From positions 11,884,478-11,948,477 of the forward strand of contig CM043961.1 in NCBI GenBank assembly GCA_014529385.2: DNA of 64,000 bases, given 5' to 3'. Positions within the stretch are counted from its first letter, which is position 1; every line of letters starts with the position of its first letter. Position numbers and translations under genes: made by a program. The stretch comes from Adiantum capillus-veneris. Taxonomy: Eukaryota > Streptophyta > Polypodiopsida > Polypodiales > Pteridaceae. Shown in pieces: positions 53,708 to 64,000 of this stretch. A model generated the notes under the pieces. That model searched no databases and was not told the origin of the DNA. It worked only from the letters and a program-made list of their open reading frames with translations.

Positions 53708-55266
53708 TGTCATAATAACTAATATCTAATTCTCCTAAATCATTTTCTCATGTTAAGCTGATCATTTAATATGGGGAAGTACCAGGGGAGAAAAAGCTAG
53801 AATATTGGCTAGGCTGGTAGACCGGTCATAGTAGGGATCCAAAGGAGGGAAAATAGGGATCCAAAGGGGGGGCCATCTGCAAAAGAGCAATGCGCATCAA
53901 TGGGCTTCGAAGACCCTAAGGTTCAGCCCATTAAGACTTCCAAAATGCTAAGGTTCCAAAATTCAAAGGTTATGTCCAATGGTCAAGCTTAGGGTAAATT
54001 GGATGCTTGTGGGAAGACTCAAAAGTCTTCTCACATCCCTATCCTTGAGGGGGCAAGCTCTTTTAGTAGGGGATGAGAGAGAAACACACACACACACTTG
54101 CAAGCTCCCTTTACACAAAGGCCATAGTGGACACATGTTAGGTCCCTAGCCCAGTTGCCCCAAGGTGCATTCAAATCCTATTGGATGGCCATAGAGGTGG
54201 ACCAATGAGAATTAGGCTAGAGTAAATTTAGTTCAATTCATCTAAAAACACTTGATAAAAGAACCAATATAAATTAAGCTCTCTAGAAGACTATTGGACA
54301 GTCTCCCAAGGGGTCCAATGAGCATTCAGCAGCCCAATGACTTGCCTGATTCCTATTGGCCAGAACACTAAGGGGTCCAATGAGAGTTTAATTGCATTAT
54401 TTAAATACCTAAAGCTCTCACAAAAGTGGAAAGGGGGACACATATCACAAGGCTAAGTTATGCTTCTTAATTATCATTGGCTAAGCTTTGTAGGGTCCAA
54501 TAGGATACCAGCATGTGCAATTAGCAAGAGGGGTCGACCAAGAGAGAGAAGGGGCTGATTTTTGCAAGGCATTATCACTTGCACACTCACACAAGCTCAT
54601 GTGTGAAGTAAAGAAGACTATCTCTCTTTATCAAGCTTTAATGGAAAGCTCGTCATCTACTCCAAGCTTGTGAGAAGGGAGGTCTTCACCAACAACTCTT
54701 GGCTTTGCGATGCAAATCCAACCAAGAGCCAAGCTCCAATGCATGCTCATCTCTTCTACCATGCTAATTACTAAGCTATGCTAAGCTATTATGAGTGATT
54801 ATGTGAGGAGATATACTTCTTTCTTGTAAGAATACTCCTTCTTCCTCTTGATCTACTCTCATACCCTGCTAGCTCTCACCATCTTCGAAGGTGTGTGCGG
54901 TCTTGGGTCTGAGACTGTGAGGGAATTGATGTTATGTTTTACAAGTGTAAGCTTGATGCTTGAAGCTTCCATCTTCATTGCACTAGCAAGTTATTAAAGG
55001 AGCACAAATTATTGTATTGTAAAATGTCTCCCTTGATGTGGGACACCTATAATACAGAGCCTTCCGATCCTCAACTGTTGTCAATAGCTTAATTTCTCTC
55101 TCTTTTTGAAGTATTGTTCATGCCTATCTAGATAGGTGTTATGCTTTTGTTGCTCTCTCGTCCAAGCACTCTTGCTATGCTGATTAGGAATCTCTTCTAA
55201 TGAAATGTTCACTATGTCTATGTTATTTTCCACTACACACAAGTTATTAGACCATTAAATGTTATA
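53708..55266 (+). repeat. 5' LTR of copy C
   Basis: 1559 bp, TGTCATAATAAC...ATGTTATA (last CA mutated to TA). Ten ATTGG or CCAAT motifs lie within 54180-54501. Pairs start at 54180/54202, 54293/54315, 54355/54377 and 54476/54497. Confidence 0.94.
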
Positions 55267-55267
55267 T

Positions 55268-55281
55268 TGGTATCAGAGCAC
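55268..55281 (+). other. primer binding site (initiator tRNA-Met), copy C
   Basis: TGGTATCAGAGCAC. Confidence 0.95.
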
Positions 55282-55679
55282 AAGGTTTCTCTTTTCTTGC
55301 TCAAGAAGAGAGGTCCTCAAGCTGACTATAAATGGTTGATATTATTAATTGCAATTAAGTAACTAGAATAGGGATTTTTCAGCCTTTCAGTGCTCGTGCT
55401 TCGTGCAGATAACGGGGCATCACCATTGAGAGCTATGGTCTTAATAGTGGAGTCCTTAGAAGCTTGCCTACGGCTTAACCACTATTGAGCTATTAGAAGC
55501 TTGACAGAGTCGGTGCTGTTTTGGTGGTGAAAGACCCTCTCTTCTATTCCTTGTAATTAATGTATTCAAGCCACGGGTACATGAGCTTGAGTGCTTTTCT
55601 AAAGGGGTTAAGAGGAGTAGCAACTAGGGCTTGAAGTGCCAAAGTGCACCTAAAACTTTTACGGCTAAAATTTGTTAGA

Positions 55680-57300
55680 ATGGTTGACAATAGTAAAGAG
55701 AGTGAAATTTTTCTTGATAGCTTTGATTTTGCTAATGAACAGGCTACTAATGATGCCCCTATGCTTGTTAATTACCTTGTTTCTAGGCTTCAACAAGCCA
55801 TGGGCAATCCATCCCTCCAAAGTGAAGTGCAATGACAGTTACGTGCTCATGGGATTCTCCAAACTCCCCACCAAGAAGAGAAAGTACCTAGGAATCCTCC
55901 TTGTGAGACTTCCAAAAGAGGCCTCTCTCCGATAAGGGAAGAATAAGAGGATCCGTACGAAGGGCTCAAAAATTTACTACTTGAAGACACATCTCCTTCA
56001 CAAAGGAGAACTCAAGTTTCAATGGTAGAGCCCCCATCTAAAGAACGAGAAAGAAGTAAGCCTCTTGCCACCTCGGCGGAGATGGCTCCACGAAGACGGC
56101 GGGCAAAACTCTCTCCAACACCCCCTAAACAGAGAAGACCATCGCACACTTCTCCACACCATAATTCAAAGAGGGATGAATGAAAACAAGAGAAGAAAAA
56201 GGCGAGAAAGAGGTCACCCTCTTCTCCATCCTCTTCCTCTTATGAAGAAAGTGATGGTACAGACAAGGAGAAACAAGGGAAGAAAAAGATGAGAAAGAGG
56301 TCACCCTCTTCTCCATCCTCCTCAAATTCTTCCTCTTCTGAAGAAAGAGATGGTGCAACTTTCGAACCACCAAAAAGAAGAGGCCATAGAAAATCCTATG
56401 CCGCATGGAAGAGGTCGTCCAAGCTCAAAAAGTTCAAAGAGGGAGGAAAGAACATCTCTTTCCTTACCTATAATGGCACCTTTGGTGCTACGGACAAAGT
56501 TTTGGCCTTCATCCAACAATTCAATGCGGTGTTTGGAGATGAGGGCTTCACGGAGTCCTCTAAGCTATGCCATGTAGCTATGCATTTTCAAAAGTCCACC
56601 AAGCAATAGTGGTCTAGCCTACAGGAAAACGGTGAAGCTCCATGAACATGGAAAGCTTTAAGAGCTTCCATCATGAAGCAGTTTTTGGCTACCGATGCCA
56701 AAGACAAAGTACTCACCGAATGGAGAAGCTTGAAGCTCTCTCTCTATGAATCTATTCACAAATATGTAGACCAGTTTTGGGATTTACATCTCAAAGCCAC
56801 TGTCTTCAAAAAGATGGATTTTGGAGAGAAAAAACAACAATTTTGTGCGGGTCTAACTGAAGACATGGCGGAGTATGTTAACTCCAAAAGGCCACGCACC
56901 ATATCTGCAGTCATACACCATACCATGGTGGCTTTACAAATCAATTTCCAATAAGGAGCTAAGAGAAATCTTAAGCCCACGGAGAACAAGGACCGTAATA
57001 ATGAGCCTAAGGTGCAGGACACTGTCCACCAACAACAACAAAGCTAAGGAGAAGGGAGTTTATAAAGGCAAAAATAAACTCTCTCCTAAAGAGCTTGAGC
57101 GTTATCGTAAAGATAACCGTACTGTTTCAAGTGCAGGGAGCAAGGGCATGCCTATCGTGCTTGCCTCCACAAGAATACATGAAATGAGCCTCATAGAGCT
57201 ACCTTGGTCAAAATCTAAGAAGAGGATGCTCACCACAAAGGATCTCCTCTATGCCATGCTTGGGGAAAGGTAAGAGAATATGATGCTTTTATTCTCTTTG
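55680..57300 (+). pseudogene. gag region of copy C
   Basis: Starts at ATG 55680 (MVDNSKESEIFLDSFDFANE). TGA at 55833-55835 replaces the CGG seen in copy B. The basic linker is followed by the capsid part (56400-56610, 56673-56954: FGATDKVLAFIQQFNAVFG, EWRSLKLSLYESIHKYVDQFW). Further stops lie near 55947, 56607, 56643 and 56952. The zinc knuckle region (about 57120-57170) is frame-shifted and no longer reads as a CCHC box in the main frame. Confidence 0.88.
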
Positions 57301-60300
57301 ACCCTGGTTCTACTCACAATTTCATATCCACAGAGTTGACTACCAAGCTAGGAATCCAAGCCTATGAGATGGGAGATGTCCTACCCACTGATGGTGCTTT
57401 CAAGGGGCAACAAGCCTTAGTCACTCCCTTAATTGTGAAATTGAGGATCCATGTCCAAAGCTATTTGGACAAGGAGGACTTCTTTATCTCTCCTCTCAAG
57501 CACGAGGATGTAATCCTAGGGGCACCATGGTTTGATCGCATGGCTGCCAATGTTAAAATTTCCTGAAAGGCAAATCTACTTTAGGTTCAGGGAAAAGGAT
57601 ATGTACATAGATGCTAAGGAGGTGGGTAGCACCATACCCATTGTACATACGCAAGCTTTCAATAAGTCAATAGAGAGCTCTATTTCTATGTACATGATTT
57701 TTGTTAAAGATTCTCAAAATGAACCTAATGCTTTAGCAAAAGAAAACATAAACAATCACAAGGAATTAGAGTTATCCAATTTTCTCAAGGGATTTCAAGA
57801 TGTTTTTATTGACGACATCCCTTGTGAACTACCTCTTAAACGAGGCAATGATGACCATGCAATTGAACTTCTTCCAGGAAGTTCACCGCCTAATAAACCT
57901 CCTTATAGAGTTTCTCAAGCTCAACAAGAGGAGATTATGCGGCAAGTACATGAGTTAGTTGAGAAGGGCATGGTTAGGCCTAGCTCATCTCCATTTTGTT
58001 CACCCGTGCTATTAGTGCAAAAGAAAGAAGGCACATATTGTATGTGTGTCGAGTATAGAGCACTAAATAGGATCACTATCAAGAATAGGTTTCTCGTTCC
58101 ACGAGTAGAAGACCAATTTGATAAGCTACAAGGGTCGACCTAATTCAGTAGGATTGACCTAAAAAGTGGCTACCATCAAATAAGGATAGTTGATCAAGAC
58201 ATTGTAAAGACCGCATTTCGCACTACATTTGGTCTTTACGAATACATTGTCATGCCTTTTGGCTTGACCAATGCACCAGCCACATTTAACCGCTTGATGG
58301 AGAAGCTATCCAGGCCTCATCGAACCTTTATTGGAGTGTTCTTTGATGATATCATCATCTACTCTAATTCACTAGACGAACACAAGCAACACCTCTAGGT
58401 AATATTTCAAGTCTTACGAAAGAGTAAACTTTATATTAATCGAAACAAAAGTGAGTTTTTCTTACAAGAGATTTAGTATTTAGGTCACATTATTTCTCAA
58501 GATGGCATCCAAATGGATCCATCGAAGCTAGAGGTAATAAAAGGATGGCCTAATCCAAGGAATCTACATGAACTAAGAAGCTTTATAGGTATGTGTGCAT
58601 ACTCTAGATGCTTCATAAAAAAGCTCTCACAAATCGTCGGACCATTACAGGACCTAACAAAGAAAAACGTTAGGTATACATGGTCTGTCAAGGAGAACAA
58701 CGCTTTCGAAAAGCTTAAAGAAAATCTTATCTCTCAACCTGTGTTTACACTACTAGATCTCTCAAAGCCATTTGAGGTCCAATGTGACACTTGTGATGAT
58801 TGCCTTGGAACTTTTTTGTCCAAGAAGGGCACGCCATAGCCTATGAAAGTCGAAGGCTCGACCCTGTTGTGCAAGCTCTAGGCATGTATGAAAAGGAACT
58901 CCTGGCAGTTCTACATGCCTTAGACTCGTGGAAGCACTATTATTGGGGACTCCTTTCATTCTGCGGATGGATCACCAAAGCCTTAAGTACTTCATGACGC
59001 AGACCAAGCTTTCTGACAAACAAATGAGGTGGGCAAATTTCCTTTCGCAATTTCATTTTCATATCGCTCATATTGCTGGCAAGCATAATCAAGTAGCTGA
59101 TGCACTCTCAAGATGGCCGAGAGTGAATGCGGTTTCCATAGCAACTCACAATGATCTATCTTCTATGATAGATGAGTACACTATTGATCCCGATTTAAGA
59201 GATGTGGTTTCAACCTTTGCACTAGAGAAGAAAGAGGAACCATTTACTTTACAAGATGGTTATCTTCTCTATGGCAATAGACTATGTGTTAATAACTCAC
59301 TACATGAGAAAGTAATGTATGAATCTCATGCTCCTCCTTATGCGGGGCATAGAGGGATTCAGTCTACCCTAACAGGGATAGAAACATATTTCTATTGGCC
59401 TGACATGAAAGAAAACATACAAGAGTGTGTTCCTAAATGTGTGGTATGCCAAAAGATGAAGTTTGATAGAGGAAAACAACCTGGATTGCTTCAACCTTTG
59501 CCAATCCCTAATTCACCATGGGAGAGCATATCCATGGATTTTATCTTTGGATTGCCTAAGTCTATCCATGGGAATACCGGAATATGGACGATAGTAGATA
59601 GGTTCAGCAAACAAGCTCATTTTATACCTGTCAAAAAGACTATCAAAACCCATCAAATGGCAACCCTCTTCATATCACAAGTCTTCAAGTACCATGGCTT
59701 GCCAATGTCCATAGTGTCGGATAGAGATCCTAGAATGACCAGTAATTTCTGAAAGGGTCTCTTTGAATATTTAGAGACAAGGCTAAAATTCTCTTCGGCC
59801 TATCACCCTCAAACTGATGGCCAAAGTGAAATAGATAACCTAACAATTATTAATCTACTAAAAGCCTACGTAATGTAAATAGATCAAAGGTCCCAATGGG
59901 AGAAGTACTTACCTTTAGTAGAGTATGCCTACAATAATATTGTACATACCTCCACGGGAAAAGCACCTTTCAACATAATTGAGGGAAGATCCAAAAGTCC
60001 CCTGCTAAATTAAGGTACATGGGAAGATCTTTGTTGCAGATGAGTATAGCCGAGACCTACAAGAATCTTTCCAAAAGATTAAGGATGCTACCTCTATCTC
60101 ACACCAAAGGCAAAAGGCTGCTTTTGATAAGCACAGAAGAACCCAAGCCTTTAAAGAAAATGATTGGGTCTTGCTTAAAATTTCCAAGGCTCAATTAAGG
60201 CACACAACGGGCAAGAATCCTAAGGAACACTAAAAGTATTATGCTAAATTAGCAAAAAGGTACTATGGTCCCTTCCAGATTCTTAGACCAATCAATGAGA

Positions 60301-60616
60301 TGGCCTATCAACTCAAGTTCCCACTCATTGGCTCATACACAATGCTTTCCATGTGAGCCAATTAAAGGCTTAAAAAGGAGATCCACCTCAAGAACCAACT
60401 ATTGAAGACCCATCGGAGATCGAGGACCAAGAAGAGATGTTGCGGCCCAAGTCCATTCTCTCACATGAAGACAAGGTATTGAGAGGCGGTAAGATTATCT
60501 GATGATATCTTATTAAGTTTAAGAACTATCCTTTTGAAGATGCTATATGGATGCAAGGCATACAATTAAAGGATAAACTAAACCTTGTCAATGCTTACAA
60601 TGCTTCCCTAGAGTAA
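57301..60616 (+). pseudogene. pol region of copy C: protease, RT, RNase H, integrase, chromodomain
   Basis: The protease motif sits near 57300. A frameshift near 57558 separates it from RT. RT has VEYRALN (Asp to Glu), a TAA at 58141-58143 replacing Tyr, and FFDDIII near 58340. Further stops lie near 58396 and 58472. RNase H has two frame changes (about 58815 and 58940). Integrase runs open from 58928 through the zinc part (CVVC), SMDFIFG and SDRDPRM to TGA 59750-59752, the same codon as in copies A and B. Beyond it, EYLETRLKF and YHPQTDGQSEI continue in frame. The chromodomain-like tail ends at TAA 60614-60616. Confidence 0.9.
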
Positions 60617-60895
60617 GCAAATGTAAAAATGTTTAAAATGAAAAAAGTTTTTGTCTTATAAGACACAACACCAAGTAGAGCTTGTCACTCTACTATGGAA
60701 GATTGATAGGACTAATGCGCAGACATGCTTGCGGCAGCTTAGGCTCTCAAGCACCAAATGGATTAGTCATTCATTCTGGAACGATGTCGTAGGGTAAAAT
60801 AGGGATCCTCTACCTGCTAAAAAAAGGACTAATGACTGGGCTTTATCTTCTCTATCTCATAGTCGAGGATGACTATGATTTCAAGAGAGAGTTAA

Positions 60896-61704
60896 TGTCA
60901 TAAATACTAATATCTAATTCTTCTAAATGGTTTTCTCATGTTAAACTGATCATTTAATATGGGAAAGTACAAGGGGAGAAAAAGCTAGAATATTAGTTAG
61001 GCTGGCAAACCGGTCATAGTAGGAATCCAAAGGAGGGAAAGTAGGGATCCAAAGGGGGGGCCATCTGCAAAAGAGCAATGTGCATCAATGGGCTTCAAAG
61101 ACCCTAAGGTTCAGCCCATTAAGACTTCCAAAATGCTAAGGTGCCAAAATTCAAAGGTTATGTCCAATGGTCAAGCTTAGGGTGAATTGGATGTTTGTGG
61201 GAAGACTCAAAAGTCTTCCCACATCCCTATCCTTGAGGGGGCGAGCCCTTTTAGTAGGGGATGAGAGAGAAACACACACACTCTTGCAAGCTCCCTTTAC
61301 ACAAAGGACATAGTGGACACATGTCAACTCCCTAGCCCAGTTGTCCCCAAGGTGCATTAAAATCCTATTGGATGGCCATAGAGGTGAACCAATGAGAATT
61401 AGGCTAGAGTAAATTTAGTTTAATTCATTTAAAAACACTTCATAAAAGAACCAATAGAAATTAAGCTCTCTAGAAGACTATTGGACAGTCTCCCAAGGGG
61501 TCCAATGAGCATTCAGTAGCCCAATGGCTTTCCTGTTTCCTATTGGCCAGAAGGCTAAGTGGTCCAATGAGAGTTTAAATGCATTAATTGAATACCTAAA
61601 GCTCTCACAAAAGTGGAAAGGGGGACACATGTCACAAGGCTATCACTTATGCTTCTAAATTATCATTGGCTAAGCATTGCAGGGACCAATGGGATACCAG
61701 CATG
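60896..61704 (+). repeat. 3' LTR of copy C (3'-truncated)
   Basis: Begins TGTCATAAATAC. Homology with 53708-54516 ends at GATACCAGCATG; unrelated sequence follows. Confidence 0.92.
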
Positions 61705-62590
61705 AGTAATCCAACCTTGTGATAGCTTTTAGGGTCACGTATATTTGGGACTTCTCTCCTTCTCAAGTACCCGACTAATTGAGTCTATAGCTTTTAGGGG
61801 CATGTATATTTGGGACTTCTCGACTCTTGGCATAATGAGTCTCTAATTTCTCTTCTATGAGTGAGTGGAGAGTTTTTCGACTAATCGAGACCACCCATCC
61901 TTGACTGGCAACCTGAGCCAACCCCCACTTTCCACCCCACACTCATACCTTTTAGCTTGTTTTCTAATTACTACCACACTGTTTTACATATACAAACAGT
62001 GTTCTTTCTTAATTTCGTGCACAGGTTCTTTCATCCAGCCTTTCAAACATCACCAAAATAATTCTTTCTCAAGCATGGTTTAATGAAGACTGTTCTATAA
62101 TTCAACAAAAATGAATCTTTCAATTATGCTTAAAAATTTTCCACTACCCACGGACTTTCTCTATTTAACCAACAGAGACTTTGCAAAGGATTTACTTATT
62201 TGCTAACCACGAAATGCGCAAACTTTTCCAGTCCCTAACCGCAAGGCATCCTGCTAACTTCAATGTATCTTGCTAACCGCAAGAGACAAAAAGAGAGCTG
62301 ATAACTCAGCTTATTCTCCACTAACCGCAAAATCACCTCGCTAACCGCGAGATCCATCTGTAAACAAGATATTTTTTTAGCAATTTTTTTCTTTAAATGA
62401 TTTCTCAGACATGATTAACTAACTTCTAATATCAAACAGAGACAGTTTATCAAGCAGTTACCATAAATCAAGCAATTCTTTCACTACTCTATGAAATCAT
62501 ATGCTTGTTTCTTGTGATATAATCACGTTGCTTGGATAGTTTAAGGAAATTCCTAGGCTTGACTTACCAGTCATCATGTATAACAATGCA
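61705..62590. other. right-flank DNA with short repeats
   Basis: A direct repeat of about 35 bp (ATAGCTTTTAGGG-CA-GTATATTT) occurs at about 61721 and 61789. Five copies of CTAACC-CGAAA / CTAACCGCAAG / CTAACCGCGAG occur at about 62203-62350. No supported gene. Confidence 0.6.
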
Positions 62591-62601
62591 AAATTATAAA
62601 T

Positions 62602-62853
62602 TCACCTTACCAAATTAGCAACACGTTTGACTACCTCTCGTGGTTGAGGTTGGACAGCTTCGACTTCTTCCACAGCCGATACCTCCGCTTGAGCTACGTT
62701 TGGAATAGTTGATGCCTTCTTTTGCACCTTTCTTGGAGGTGGAGTAGCACGGGCGTCCCCTTGGAGCTTCGAGTCACTCACTTCGGGGCCATGGTATCGC
62801 AAAAAAGAAGGGGAAAAGTGAGAAAGAGAACTCAAGAATTTGAAGGGCAACAC
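62602..62853 (-). CDS. candidate minus-strand exon, unknown protein
   Basis: I do not recognise a family. Upstream on the minus strand is a strong TATA box (CCTATATAAAC, about 62990-63002), then a pyrimidine-rich CTCT/TCTC leader typical of plant 5' UTRs. An ATG in good context (ACCATGGCC) at 62790-62792 soon meets TGA unless the GTGAGT just before it is a splice donor. The frame reported here overlaps that ATG in another phase, starts at a non-ATG codon, is Pro/Glu/Val-rich (PPPRKVQKKASTIPN, VEEVEAVQPQPREVV) and ends at a donor-like TTTG/GTAAGG. It may be exon 1 of a host gene or an Athila-type gag start. Low certainty. Confidence 0.3.
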   Translation of the reverse strand: MLPFKFLSSLSHFSPSFLRYHGPEVSDSKLQGDARATPPPRKVQKKASTIPNVAQAEVSAVEEVEAVQPQPREVVKRVANLVR

Positions 62854-62989
62854 GATGATGGTAGAGAAAGATTTGGAGATGGAGATGGGTTGAGGGTAAG
62901 AGGTTGAGGGAGAGAAGGTAACTTCGATGTCAAGGCAAGAGAGCTTCCGCTTCCGAGAGTGTGTGTGTTGAAAGTGAAGGGAGAGGGGT

Positions 62990-63002
62990 GTTTATATAGG
63001 CT
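62990..63002 (-). promoter_or_regulatory. TATA box, minus strand
   Basis: Reads GAGCCTATATAAACACC on the minus strand, about 200 bp upstream of the ATG at 62792, followed by a CT-rich leader. Confidence 0.5.
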
Positions 63003-63073
63003 CTCAAGGCCAAAATCACAAGCTAAGAATAGCAAAAAGTAAAGAAAGATAAGTTCGTGCAAGTTTGTGGCTG

Positions 63074-63078
<5 letters not shown>

Positions 63079-63151
<73 letters not shown>
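63079..63151. repeat. (TA)36 microsatellite
   Basis: 73 bp of uninterrupted TA. Confidence 0.98.
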
Positions 63152-63155
<4 letters not shown>

Positions 63156-63244
63156 ATTTTTTACGAACTTGGATTCGGATGCGGAATTCCGAATCTCTAA
63201 TTTTAAAAGAACCTTGGCTTCCAAGAAAAGAAGCTCTAAACTTG

Positions 63245-63369
63245 ACGACTCCTCTCTCTTTTCTAAAAATACTCTTTCTTTCCTAAAAGTACTCCTTCTC
63301 TTCTAAAATTACTCCTCCTTTCCTAAAATTACTCTCTCTTTCCTAAAATTGCTCCTTCTTTCTTAAGGG
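63245..63369. repeat. 20-bp minisatellite, six units
   Basis: Units such as TACTCTTTCTTTCCTAAAAG, TACTCCTTCTCTTCTAAAAT and TACTCCTCCTTTCCTAAAAT in direct tandem; the first and last units are diverged. Confidence 0.9.
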
Positions 63370-63627
63370 TCAACTCTTATTTTTAGATACAATCTTGAGG
63401 CTTAGGTTTCCCATATAAACTTATTATTTTCAAGTGAATAAGCGTCATAATTAATAGTTCCAGAGTTCGATTCTTTATCTGATCGTTGCATTAAAATGCT
63501 CTTAATAAAATGCGAACCTTAATTATTTGCAAAGTAAATGAAATACTTTCATTGAAAAATGTTGGGTACATTACACTATGTTTACGCAGGCTCCCATTAT
63601 TCCTCCACGTTAGGCTCTAGGCCCTAA

Positions 63628-64000
63628 GCAGGAACCCAAGGTAGTACCACTCAGGACCCACATATTGCATCTAGTGACTCTTTCTTTGGCTATGACGTTA
63701 TGGAAGGTTACTCGACATCTAATCCCGAAAGTTCAAGCCAAGACATGTATGCCATGGGCCCACAGTCTGGGTGGAACGTGTTTAGCCGCTTGAAAGAGAC
63801 TTTTAGTAGAGCCAGTCGCTCTGAACATGGAGCTAGCGATTTAAATGAAGGGGGTGGGGAAGTAAATTCACCATTCATGACCAATGTAGATCCCATGCTC
63901 CTGGAGAGTGTGCATGTTAATATTCCATTCACTGTACTCCCTAACTCCTTAGACTATTCCCCTCCCAGGTTATATAACCTGATGATTGAAGCCTTGCCAA
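63628..64000 (+). CDS. open frame running off the window, unknown protein (partial)
   Basis: After a TAA at 63625-63627 the frame stays open for 124 codons to the window end. First ATG is at 63700-63702 (MEGYSTSNPESSSQ). An acceptor-like AAGCAG at 63626-63631 could make it an internal exon. The peptide is Ser/Asn-rich, then has a short helix-like part (WNVFSRLKETFSRASRS) and ends PPRLYNLMIEALP. No family recognised. It could be a host exon or part of another retroelement. The opposite-strand frame at 63708-63932 is its shadow. Confidence 0.4.

Larger units (their letters stand above)
53708..61704 (+). mobile_element. Ty3/gypsy chromovirus copy C, 3'-truncated
   Basis: Plus strand. 5' LTR 53708-55266, internal 55267-60895, 3' LTR 60896 to about 61704, where homology stops after about half the LTR. 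It is in direct orientation to copy B, with the same domain order and more stops. The LTR sequence represents a separate subfamily from copy B (for example GAGCAATG-GCATCAATGGGCTTC). Confidence 0.95.

Noticed and set aside
1-64000. tRNA or rRNA genes
   Set aside because: No cloverleaf or rRNA-like stretch noticed on either strand. The tRNA-like matches are retrotransposon primer binding sites. An exhaustive scan would need tRNAscan-SE.

Overview
This window looks like repeat-rich nuclear DNA of a land plant. The evidence is chromodomain-type Ty3/gypsy elements and Ty1/copia elements primed by initiator tRNA-Met (TGGTATCAGAGC), a CACTA (En/Spm) DNA transposon with GT-AG introns, long GA/CA/TA microsatellites, and no bacterial-style operons. 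The species cannot be named from the sequence. No host gene is certain. Candidates are a promoter-like unit on the minus strand near 62.6-63.0 kb and an open frame running off the right edge (63628-64000).

Layout, left to right. (1) 1-8524: chromovirus copy A, minus strand, decayed; its left LTR is cut by the window edge. (2) 9182 to about 25527: a CACTA transposon with a broken tnpD-like transposase (11.0-14.2 kb) and a broken tnpA-like gene (23.4-25.0 kb). (3) Inside it, 14282-23156, with a perfect 5-bp target duplication (CCAGG), lies an LTR retrotransposon that encodes gag, a broken protease and a basic WxPK-repeat protein, but no reverse transcriptase or integrase. Its 3-kb leader holds nine copies of a 24-bp palindrome. 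(4) 23236-23489: a 116-bp inverted duplication of the tnpA 5' exon. (5) 28685-33862: an intact Ty1/copia element, minus strand, target duplication TTATC, one LTR difference. (6) 34379-39944: a second Ty1/copia element, minus strand, target duplication CTATC, identical LTRs, with a single in-frame TAG between integrase and RT. (7) 42123-50908: chromovirus copy B, plus strand. (8) 50909-52815: an older, deleted gypsy fragment, minus strand, abutting copy B. (9) 53708-61704: chromovirus copy C, plus strand. (10) 61705-64000: low-copy-looking DNA with minisatellites and candidate genes.

Most interesting signals: the palindrome array in the leader of the pol-less retrotransposon; a TGA at the same integrase codon in all three chromovirus copies, which implies the family spread while carrying the defect (or reads through it); an LTR module ATTGG-N16/17-CCAAT repeated about four times at a constant 21-22 bp spacing in all chromovirus copies; and the tnpA inverted duplication, whose form resembles the maize Mu killer locus.

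How the parts relate: the structure is nested. The CACTA element received the pol-less retrotransposon between its two genes. The two copia elements are the youngest insertions. The three chromovirus copies are older and show stop codons at former CpG sites. The pol-less element would need reverse transcriptase and integrase supplied by another element.
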